From an uncultured Oscillospiraceae bacterium (GTDB lineage Bacteria; Bacillota; Clostridia; Oscillospirales; Oscillospiraceae), in NCBI GenBank assembly GCA_944385645.1, contig CALWYA010000083.1:1-6603 (forward strand): a DNA stretch of 6,603 bases. Direction: 5' to 3'. Under the pieces are notes generated by a model. It ran no database searches and was not told the origin of the DNA. It saw only the letters and a program-made list of their open reading frames with translations. Positions 1 through 5,096 of this stretch are shown here, piece by piece. The translations under genes were made by a program, and so were the position numbers. The stretch's first letter is position 1, and every line of letters starts with the position of its first letter.

Positions 1-74
1 CCCTTAAGGGGTTTCGTCCGCATCAGGCCCTTTTAGGGCCTACTCAAGCCTCCGGCTTAGCCGGAGGTTTTGAC
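1..74 (+). mobile_element. Probable right end of an IS200/IS605-family element, with the 3' scaffold of a TnpB omega RNA (partial)
   Basis: The sequence shows a cluster of short perfect hairpins: the self-complementary CCCTTAAGGG at 1-10, a 7-bp stem at 25-31/35-41 with a TTT loop, and an 8-bp stem CCTCCGGC/GCCGGAGG at 49-56/60-67 with a TTA loop, followed by TTTTGAC. From family knowledge, IS200/IS605 elements lack terminal inverted repeats and end in subterminal hairpins. In TnpB-carrying members this right end is also the 3' part of the guide-bearing omega RNA, and a CAAGCC-stem-TTTTGAC pattern is common there. If this is right, tnpB lies just left of the window, reads rightward, and the guide would start near 75. 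The exact element end is uncertain (about 74-77). No transposase residues are visible, so the call rests on hairpin layout and remembered pattern. Alternatives are an ordinary terminator cluster or an unrelated repeat. Confidence 0.5.
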
Positions 75-239
75 TTCACCGCCCAGTGGGCGGCACCGAA
101 TTTATGACGCACTTGCGCCGCTGGAATTTCCTTCGCTATTGGAACACGGATGTGATAAAAAGGGTATAATCAAACAAATTTTGGACGGCTGAGGAAGAAT
201 AGCTTTACCATGTACGTGAACTGTGGCTGTGCCTTAGAA
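75..239. other. AT-richer non-coding stretch with no convincing gene
   Basis: This stretch is visibly poorer in G and C than the rest of the window. It begins with a 6-bp hairpin CCGCCC/GGGCGG (79-84/88-93, loop AGT). It carries one sigma-A -10 match, TATAAT at 165-170 on the plus strand. The only -35-like hexamer, TTGGAA at 139-144, sits 20 bp away, which is too far for a confident promoter. The plus-strand ATG at 210 opens a frame that only runs antisense through the downstream gene and has a poorly placed ribosome site, so I do not call it. It may be the flank of the putative IS element (hence the guide region of its RNA) plus the 3' untranslated region of the minus-strand operon ending at 240. 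No clear terminator for that operon is visible. Confidence 0.5.
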
Positions 240-725
240 TCAGCCCTTGCGGGCCTTCTCCTTCCCGGAAATCTCCTCTATGGAGATCTTCCACACGGCG
301 GTGACCGCCAGGCTGCTGCTGATGGCCGCCTCGAACCGGCCTCCGTCCACAAAGTCAGGGGTCAGCTTCTGGCACAGGGCCCGGAGGGCCAGGATCTTTT
401 CCGTCTCGTCGGTGACCTCTTGGGCGGTGCCGGTGACTATAGCCGACTGAAAATAGGTGGTGTACATGCCGGGCTCCACAAAGGCGGGGGCGTCGCCCCC
501 CACGAAGGTGACGCATACCCTGGGGTGAGCCCGGAGCAGGTCCACCTTCCGCCCCTGGCGGGCGCAGTGGAAGTAGAGGACCCGGTCCACCCGCACAAAG
601 GACAGGGGCAGGCAGTAGGGGGTGTCCTCCCCAGTGTTCAGGGCCATTACTCCGTGGGAGCACCGGTCGATGAGGGCCAGGGAGAAGTCCTCCCCCCGGG
701 CCCGGTCACTTCGTCTCATTTTCAT
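240..725 (-). CDS. Pyridoxamine 5'-phosphate oxidase-like flavin-binding protein, NimA-type
   Basis: The 161-residue product fits the small split-barrel FMN-binding family that includes NimA nitroimidazole reductases (Pyridox_ox_2 type). Supporting blocks are GVMALN and PYCLPLSFV near residues 25-45, YFHCARQGRKVDLLRAHP at about 51-69, then TTYFQSAIVTGTA and TDETEKILALRAL. These match the usual order: first barrel strands, an FMN phosphate-binding region around H-x-A-x-x-G-x-K, then the EK-ALR helix. Length is normal and the gene looks intact. The ATG ending at 725 has GGAGGAC 9 bases upstream, inside the end of the preceding gene; an ATG two codons later is possible. It is the second gene of a two-gene operon and overlaps the first by 20 bp. 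Members bind FMN or sometimes haem and act as cytoplasmic reductases; the substrate cannot be told from sequence. Nitroimidazole resistance should not be assumed. Confidence 0.85.
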   Translation of the reverse strand: MKMRRSDRARGEDFSLALIDRCSHGVMALNTGEDTPYCLPLSFVRVDRVLYFHCARQGRKVDLLRAHPRVCVTFVGGDAPAFVEPGMYTTYFQSAIVTGTAQEVTDETEKILALRALCQKLTPDFVDGGRFEAAISSSLAVTAVWKISIEEISGKEKARKG

Positions 726-1245
726 GGGCGTTGTCCTCCAGAAGCCTGGTGACGCTGAGATAGAATTTGCCCGGGTCGACCCGGAAGGCGCCGCTCCAGG
801 CAGCAGCCCGCTCCCGGTCGGGAGCGAGGAGCTCCAGGTGGAGCAGGGGGGAGTCCCCGTCCTGGAAGATCAGGGTCAGGACGGCGGTGCCGTCCTCGTT
901 ATCGGCCACCCGGGCCTGGACCTGGGCCTCTCGGCGCAGGGCGTCGTTGACCTTCACCAGGTTTTCGTCGCAGTGCAGCCGCACCGAGTAGGGCAGACTG
1001 CTCTCGCAGATCTGGCTGTTGCGCCGGCCCTTGTCGGTGATAGCGTATCGGTCCTCCTCCTTCTCCAGCTGGCCGGTGGCCACCATGTGCTCCACCGCCT
1101 GGGTGAGGGAGAAGTAGTCCACGCCGGCGTCGCACAGCGCCAGCTCGAACAGCTGCAAAAAGGTGATGGGGGCGGCCGCCCGGTCCATGATGTACAGGAC
1201 CAGCAGCTTCAGATCCAGGTCGTCCTGGATGAATCCGATGGACAT
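706..1245 (-). CDS. DUF4364 family protein, probable winged-helix regulator
   Basis: The 179-residue product begins MSIGFIQDDLDLKLLVLYIMDR, which with the ITFLQLFELAL, DYFSLTQAVEHMVATGQL and YAITDKGRR segments (residues about 25-75) forms a typical winged-helix layout: three helices, then a wing strand ending in T-x-x-G. This matches my knowledge of DUF4364 proteins from Clostridia, whose function is unproven. The second half (about 80-170) alternates strands such as VQARVADNEDGTAVLTLIF and is probably a ligand or dimerisation domain. The ATG is preceded by AAAGGAG with a 9-base spacer, about 25 bases after the expected transcription start. It is the first gene of the operon; its last codons contain the ribosome site and start of the flavoprotein gene, implying translational coupling. 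DNA binding, and control of its own operon, are inferred from the fold. Confidence 0.8.
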   Translation of the reverse strand: MSIGFIQDDLDLKLLVLYIMDRAAAPITFLQLFELALCDAGVDYFSLTQAVEHMVATGQLEKEEDRYAITDKGRRNSQICESSLPYSVRLHCDENLVKVNDALRREAQVQARVADNEDGTAVLTLIFQDGDSPLLHLELLAPDRERAAAWSGAFRVDPGKFYLSVTRLLEDNAHENETK

Positions 1246-1277
1246 GGGGTCAGACTCCTTTCGGGAAACTACTTCCT

Positions 1278-1305
1278 ATTATATCCGGAAACGGCAAAAA
1301 GGCAA
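1278..1305 (-). promoter_or_regulatory. Sigma-A promoter of the DUF4364/flavoprotein operon
   Basis: Read on the minus strand, there is a -35 element TTGCCT (1300-1305, four of six consensus bases), a 16-bp spacer and a perfect -10 TATAAT (1278-1283). Transcription would start near 1270, leaving a leader of about 25 bases with the AAAGGAG ribosome site. This is the clearest housekeeping promoter in the window. Confidence 0.75.
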
Positions 1306-1324
1306 GAGTGAGAGGGGAGCGGGG

Positions 1325-1352
1325 CACCAAATTTTGCCCGGCACATAAGATA
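1325..1352 (+). promoter_or_regulatory. Possible sporulation sigma-K-type promoter for the cysteine-rich gene
   Basis: CATAAGATA at 1344-1352 fits the sigma-K -10 consensus CATANNNTA exactly, and CACC at 1325-1328 fits the loose -35 consensus (an AC flanked by A or C) at a spacing of 15 bp, one short of the usual 16. No good sigma-A promoter is visible in the 170-bp divergent intergenic region on this strand. The leader to the ATG at 1419 would be about 60 bases. The -35 consensus is very short, so a chance match is a real possibility. Sigma-E has a related -10 and is an alternative. Confidence 0.4.
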
Positions 1353-1418
1353 GGGTGTAAGCAAACCCCAGACGGGCGTTTTGCCTGCCCATACCACCCA
1401 AATTTAGGAGGGAACGAT

Positions 1419-2255
1419 ATGCCAGAAAAGGTCGTGCCCGGCCCCGTCTGCGAGGACCGCAGTATCCGGGAGGCCGTGTGCATACACACCAAGAAAATCT
1501 TCGACTCCTGCAAGGACCGGGACTGTGTGGAGGATCTGCGGGTCTATCCCACCCGGTGCTCCCAGGACATGATCGACCGGGCGCAGTCGGTGAAGGCCAA
1601 GTGCGCCGAACTGCTGTACGCGTACATCGACGTGGAGCCCGTCACCTTCAACCGGGGCTTCTATACGGTGGATGTGCGGTATTTCTACCGCATCACCGCC
1701 GACGCCTTCGTGGGGGCCGCCCGGCCGGTGGAGGTGTGCGGCCTGGCCGTCTTTGACAAGCGGACGGTGCTCTTCGGCAGCGACGGCGGGGCCAAGGTGT
1801 TCTCCTCCCGGGACGAGGACGGCGCCCAGGTCCAGTGCGTCCCCCGGGCCGCGGTGCCAGACGCCGTGGTGGAGGCGGTGGACCCCCTGATCCTGAACCT
1901 GAAGCTGGTGGACGTGTGCGAGTGCAGACCCTGCGACTGCGTGTGTCTGGACATCCCCGAGGGGGTGACCGCCTGCTTCGGCGAGGACCTGGTCATGAGC
2001 GGCGACCTCCACCGCCTGTTCGTCACCCTGGGCCAGTTCTCCATCATCCGCATGGAGCGGGACACCCAGCTGCTCATCCCCGCCTACGACTACTGCGTGC
2101 CCACCAAGGACTGCAGCTGCGGCGGCAACGGCGACGAGCCGGGGCAGCAGGATCCCTGTGAGATGTTCCAGCAGGTCCAGTTCCCGGTGAACGAGTTCTT
2201 CCCGCCCAACACCATCACCACCACCAGCAGCGCCAGCCAGTGCTGCTGCCGGTAA
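1419..2255 (+). CDS. Cysteine-rich conserved hypothetical protein, candidate spore-coat protein
   Basis: I do not know a named function. The 278-residue product has 21 cysteines (about 7.5%), with no signal peptide or membrane segment. The N-terminal third has spaced cysteines (VCEDR, AVCIH, DSCKDRDC), followed by a likely beta-rich section (residues 65-140) with VEPVTFNRGFYTVDVRYFY. A cluster CECRPCDCVC lies at 167-176, DCSCGG near 230, and the C-terminus is QCCCR. The N-terminal pattern resembles a hypothetical family I recall as widespread in spore-forming Clostridia. The frame stays open upstream to 1308, but the ATG at 1419 is chosen because AGGAGGG sits at ideal distance and the upstream codons lie in the promoter region. 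Cysteine richness, a cytosolic character and the sigma-K-like promoter suggest a coat or other spore-surface role. That is inference; metal binding through the cysteine cluster is an alternative. Confidence 0.8.
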   Translation: MPEKVVPGPVCEDRSIREAVCIHTKKIFDSCKDRDCVEDLRVYPTRCSQDMIDRAQSVKAKCAELLYAYIDVEPVTFNRGFYTVDVRYFYRITADAFVGAARPVEVCGLAVFDKRTVLFGSDGGAKVFSSRDEDGAQVQCVPRAAVPDAVVEAVDPLILNLKLVDVCECRPCDCVCLDIPEGVTACFGEDLVMSGDLHRLFVTLGQFSIIRMERDTQLLIPAYDYCVPTKDCSCGGNGDEPGQQDPCEMFQQVQFPVNEFFPPNTITTTSSASQCCCR

Positions 2256-2262
2256 GCACAGC

Positions 2263-2291
2263 GAAAGCGCCGCCCGAAGGGCGGCGCTTTC
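2263..2291. terminator. Bidirectional hairpin terminator between converging genes
   Basis: A perfect 13-bp stem, GAAAGCGCCGCCC paired with GGGCGGCGCTTTC, closes on a 3-base GAA loop. It starts 7 bases after the stop of the cysteine-rich gene and ends 2 bases before the stop of cardiolipin synthase on the other strand. The A/T ends of the stem give a short TTT on either transcript, so it can serve both directions, although the U-tract is short. Confidence 0.8.
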
Positions 2292-2293
2292 CA

Positions 2294-3856
2294 TTACATC
2301 AGGGGGGCGAACACCCGCAGGATGCTCCGGTAGAGCTGCAGGATGACGTTCAGGTGCTTGAACTGCCGCAGGGAGACGGGCTCGGACACCTTCAGGGTCT
2401 CCTCGAAGTCGGCTCGGATGTCCCGGATGCAGGGGGCCTCGCACAGCCACACCCCGTCCTCGAAGTGGAGGAACAGGCTGCGGTAGTCCAGGTTCACCGT
2501 GCCCACGGTGGCGAACCGGTCGTCCACCACGAAGTTCTTGGCGTGGATGAAGCCGGGGGTGTACTCATAGATCTGCACCCCGGCTTCCAGCAGGGGGGGA
2601 TAGTGGGCCCGGGTGACCTCGAACACATACCGCTTGTCCGGGATGTGGGGGGTGATGATGCGCACGTCCACCCCGGACTTGGCGGCGTTGCACAGGGCGG
2701 TGTTGGTGGCCACGTCGATGACCAGATAGGGGGTGGTGATATAGATATACTTCTTGGCCTTGGCGATCATGTTCAGATAGACCGCCTGCCCCACCGCCTC
2801 CCGGTCCAGGGGGGTATCGGTATAGGGCTGAACGTAGCCTGTCCAGGGGCGCACCTGGGCGGGGGCGGGACGGAAGAACTCAAAGTCCTCGTCCCAGCCG
2901 GCCACGTGGTCCCACATGGTCAGGAACATCACCGTCATGGACCAGACCGCGTCCCCCTCCAGGAGAATGGCGCTGTCCTTCCAGTGGCCGAAGCGCTCCC
3001 TCACGTTGATATACTCGTCAGCCAGGTTGATCCCCCCGGTGAAGCCCACCTTCCCGTCGATGATAAGGAACTTCCGGTGGTCCCGGTTGTTCAGCCGCAG
3101 GGACATCACCGGCAGGAAGCGGTTGAAGGCCCGGCACTGGATGCCCTTTTTGGACAGGGCCTCGTTGTAGTCCCGGGGCAGAGTGAACATACAGCCCATG
3201 TCGTCGTAGATGACCCGGACCTCCACCCCCTGGGCGGCCTTCCGCTCCAGAATGGCCAGGATACTGTCCCAGAAGACCCCGGGCTGCAGGATGAAATACT
3301 CCAGGAAAATGTATTTCTCCGCCTTCTCCAGCTCCTCCAGCATCCGGGGGAAGGCCTTGTCCCCCAGGGGGAAGTATTCGGTCTCGGTGTTGGTGTAGGC
3401 CGGGCAATGGGCCCGCTGCTCCAGATAGGTGGCCTGACCGGCGGCGTCGCCCCCCAGGGGGAGCAGGTCGTCGGCCTTGAAGTCCTCCCGGAGGACCTGT
3501 TCGGTCTTCTGGATCATCCACTGCATCCGCTTTTTGGTGCGCCGGGGCACGGAGCCGCCCCCCACCAGCAGATAGAACACCCCGCCGAGTACGGGGAAGG
3601 GCAGGATCAGCAGCAGCCAGGCGATCTTATATCCCGGTTCCATGCGGCTGCAGATGATGGCCAGAGAGGCGGCCACACTCAGGAAGATGAAAAACCAGTA
3701 CATCCCCACCGCATGCTCGGAGAAGGAGACCACCATCAGGATCAGGACGACTATCTGCGCCAGCAGGGCCAGTCCCACCAGCACAGAGCGGTGGAAGAGG
3801 ATATAGAGCAGCTTCTTCATCACGTTCCGGTTCCGGGTCCGGTCTGTCCTGCTCAT
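2294..3856 (-). CDS. cls: Cardiolipin synthase, phospholipase D superfamily
   Basis: The 520-residue product would join two phosphatidylglycerol molecules into cardiolipin and glycerol at the membrane. Three hydrophobic segments lie at about residues 25-45, 53-69 and 78-98 (the PLDc_N-type anchor region). Two complete HKD motifs follow: HRKFLIID at 260-267, continuing to GGIN, and HAKNFVVD at 438-445, continuing to GTVN. Length and layout match Bacillota Cls proteins, and both catalytic histidines, lysines and aspartates are present. The frame is open further upstream, but those codons lie inside the preceding gene. The ATG at 3856 overlaps that gene's TGA as ATGA, which suggests coupled translation, although no good ribosome site precedes it. 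A second ATG, MKKLLY at 3820, would give 508 residues and is a real alternative. It is the second gene of a two-gene operon. Specificity for cardiolipin over another PLD reaction is from family knowledge. Confidence 0.93.
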   Translation of the reverse strand: MSRTDRTRNRNVMKKLLYILFHRSVLVGLALLAQIVVLILMVVSFSEHAVGMYWFFIFLSVAASLAIICSRMEPGYKIAWLLLILPFPVLGGVFYLLVGGGSVPRRTKKRMQWMIQKTEQVLREDFKADDLLPLGGDAAGQATYLEQRAHCPAYTNTETEYFPLGDKAFPRMLEELEKAEKYIFLEYFILQPGVFWDSILAILERKAAQGVEVRVIYDDMGCMFTLPRDYNEALSKKGIQCRAFNRFLPVMSLRLNNRDHRKFLIIDGKVGFTGGINLADEYINVRERFGHWKDSAILLEGDAVWSMTVMFLTMWDHVAGWDEDFEFFRPAPAQVRPWTGYVQPYTDTPLDREAVGQAVYLNMIAKAKKYIYITTPYLVIDVATNTALCNAAKSGVDVRIITPHIPDKRYVFEVTRAHYPPLLEAGVQIYEYTPGFIHAKNFVVDDRFATVGTVNLDYRSLFLHFEDGVWLCEAPCIRDIRADFEETLKVSEPVSLRQFKHLNVILQLYRSILRVFAPLM

Positions 3857-4311
3857 GGGGTGGGCAGGACGGCGCAGCGGACGCCGTCCTCCTCCAGCTG
3901 GATCAGCCCGTAGGTGGAGCGGCTGGCCCCCGGGTTCATCACCCACAGGCCGTCCTCCAGCTGCCGGCACAGCGACTGGTGGGTATGGCCGAACAGAAGA
4001 ATGTCCGCCCGGACCGCCCGCGCGTCGGCGATGGCGGCGTCATAGCCGCTTTTGACGCCCCACAGGTGGCCGTGGGAGAGAAGAATGGATTTCCCGGCCA
4101 GCGTGATCTGCTTTTTCGGGGGGAGAGTGGTCCAGCCGTCGCAGTTGCCCGGCACCATGCACACGGGCAGCTTGGGATAGGCCCAGGACAGCTCCTCGGC
4201 GTCCTCCACCAGGTCGCCCAGGTGGATGATCTGGTCGGGCTGCTGCTGGTCCACGGCCCGGTACATCCCGGAGCGGGAGCGGTGGGAGTCGGAAAAAACC
4301 AAGATTTTCAA
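3853..4311 (-). CDS. yfcE: YfcE/Vps29-type metallophosphoesterase
   Basis: The 152-residue product carries all the metal-binding motifs of calcineurin-like phosphoesterases in order: D-S-H (D8, H10), HLGD (D33), GNCD (N56), SHGH (H80) and GHTH (H109, H111). The short single-domain length fits the YfcE/YsnB group, cytosolic enzymes that hydrolyse phosphodiesters in vitro with Mn; the physiological substrate is unknown. The frame runs open far upstream, but the conserved start (KILVFSDSH) fixes the N-terminus. The best start is TTG at 4311, because GAGGTGA lies 5 bases before it. A GTG at 4320 is in frame but is itself part of that ribosome site. It is the first gene of an operon with cardiolipin synthase, overlapping it by 4 bp. 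A lipid-related substrate might be guessed from that pairing but nothing in the sequence shows it. Confidence 0.92.
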   Translation of the reverse strand: MKILVFSDSHRSRSGMYRAVDQQQPDQIIHLGDLVEDAEELSWAYPKLPVCMVPGNCDGWTTLPPKKQITLAGKSILLSHGHLWGVKSGYDAAIADARAVRADILLFGHTHQSLCRQLEDGLWVMNPGASRSTYGLIQLEEDGVRCAVLPTP

Positions 4312-4316
4312 GGGTG

Positions 4317-4323
4317 TCACCTC
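4317..4323 (-). promoter_or_regulatory. Ribosome binding site that decides the TTG start of yfcE
   Basis: GAGGTGA on the minus strand is a seven-base match to the anti-Shine-Dalgarno complement and stands 5 bases before the TTG at 4311-4309. It overlaps the only other nearby candidate start, the GTG at 4320-4318, which makes that GTG unlikely to initiate. Confidence 0.7.
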
Positions 4324-4372
4324 ACGGCTGTGCCGCATATACTGGAGTGAATCAAAGGTGGGAGGGATGGAG

Positions 4373-4642
4373 ATGGAACAACGCCGTCCGCCGGAGGGAT
4401 TGGAGACGACTCTGGAGCAGAGCCGAGCCGCCGCCATGAAGCTGGCCCGGTCCAGCGACGGGAAAAAACTCATGGAGCTGCTCCAGGCCAAGGGGGACCA
4501 GGTGCGGCGGGCCGCCCAGGAGGCAGCCCGGGGAGATCCCGGACAGCTGATGGCCATTGTGGACCAGCTGGCCCGCACCCGGGAGGGGGCCGACCTGCTG
4601 GCGCGGATGGACGCCCAGGCCAAGCAAGCCGGGCTGGAGTGA
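4373..4642 (+). CDS. Small helical protein of unknown function with internal repeat
   Basis: I cannot name this 89-residue product. It is soluble, charged and predicted by eye to be almost all helix. It contains an internal repeat: LARSSDGKKLMELL at residues 24-37 and LARTREGADLLARM at 66-79, both following L-A-R-x-x-(D/E)-G-x-x-L. The ATG at 4373 is chosen because GGAGG lies 7 bases upstream; an ATG two codons earlier sits directly on the ribosome site. The 61-bp gap to the divergent yfcE must hold promoters for both genes, but neither is clear. It leads a tight three-gene plus-strand operon, 31 bp before the next start. The repeat style resembles small hypotheticals I recall in Clostridia; a structural or scaffold role is only a guess. 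Confidence 0.7.
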   Translation: MEQRRPPEGLETTLEQSRAAAMKLARSSDGKKLMELLQAKGDQVRRAAQEAARGDPGQLMAIVDQLARTREGADLLARMDAQAKQAGLE

Positions 4643-4673
4643 CCGATTCCGGACGGGGAAGGGGGCGGGGCGG

Positions 4674-5096
4674 TTGGCCGAGCTGGAGGAAAAACTGAAC
4701 GCCATTCTGGGCAACCAGGAGGCCATGGGACAGATCATGGCTCTGGCCCGCTCCCTGTCCGGGGGACAGGAGGGGGGACAGTTGCCCGGAGCCGCCGGGC
4801 CCGAGGCGGGCGGAGCGGGAGAGGAGCCGGACGGAGGGCCGGGCGGCCCTCCGGCGGACGACCTGTCCCAGCTTCTGGGTCAGCTGGACCCGGAGCTGAT
4901 CCGGAAGGGGCTGGCCATTGTCCGGCAGGTCCGGGAGGGGGAGGACAGGAGCGCCGACCTGCTGCGGGCCCTGCGCCCCTTTGTCCGGGAGGATCGGCGG
5001 GGCCGGCTGGACCGGGCCGTGGAGCTCACCCGGGCCGCCCGGCTGATCCGGGCGGTGCTGGGGGCCGCGGGAAAGGGGGCGCGGGAGGGTGTATAA
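4674..5096 (+). CDS. Helix-linker-helix protein of unknown function
   Basis: The 140-residue product has three parts. Residues 1-28 form a likely amphipathic helix pair (LAELEEKLNAILGNQEAM, then QIMALARSL). A Gly/Pro/Glu-rich, acidic, probably disordered linker covers about 29-60. The remainder is a helical, arginine-rich C-terminal section including DPELIRKGLAIV and LLRALRPFVREDRRGRLDRAVEL. I recognise this as similar to a hypothetical protein common in Clostridia, with no known function. The start is a TTG at 4674, with AAGGGGG 8 bases before it; upstream open codons out of phase with the previous gene are not conserved-looking. The stop overlaps the next gene by 8 bp. A strong hairpin occurs in the linker-coding part (4832-4853). 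No membrane segment or signal is seen. Confidence 0.7.
   Translation: MAELEEKLNAILGNQEAMGQIMALARSLSGGQEGGQLPGAAGPEAGGAGEEPDGGPGGPPADDLSQLLGQLDPELIRKGLAIVRQVREGEDRSADLLRALRPFVREDRRGRLDRAVELTRAARLIRAVLGAAGKGAREGV

Noticed and set aside
139..170. TTGGAA/TATAAT pair as a full sigma-A promoter
   Set aside because: The 20-bp spacer is too long and there is no extended -10; only the TATAAT is noted.
210..752. Plus-strand open frame of 180 codons starting at ATG 210
   Set aside because: It runs antisense through the flavoprotein gene, its product is low-complexity Gly/Pro/Val/His text without a fold, and no ribosome site is well placed before the ATG.
810..827. CGCTCCC/GGGAGCG 7-bp hairpin inside the DUF4364 gene
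   Set aside because: It is within coding sequence, short, lacks a U-tract, and is expected by chance in DNA this rich in G and C.
1404..2450. Minus-strand open frame of 348 codons opposite the cysteine-rich gene
   Set aside because: It crosses the bidirectional hairpin and the end of cardiolipin synthase, has Ala/His/Val-rich composition and no ribosome site; the plus-strand gene has an ideal ribosome site.
2240..3913. Plus-strand open frame of 557 codons opposite cardiolipin synthase
   Set aside because: It is a GC-driven shadow of the minus-strand gene, rich in His/Gln/Gly/Val; the opposite strand has two intact HKD motifs and clear family identity.
4336..4343. CATATACT in the yfcE/small-gene divergent region as a sigma-E or sigma-K -10 box
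   Set aside because: It resembles the sporulation -10 but lacks the downstream TA of sigma-K and has no sigma-E -35 at the right distance; too weak to annotate.
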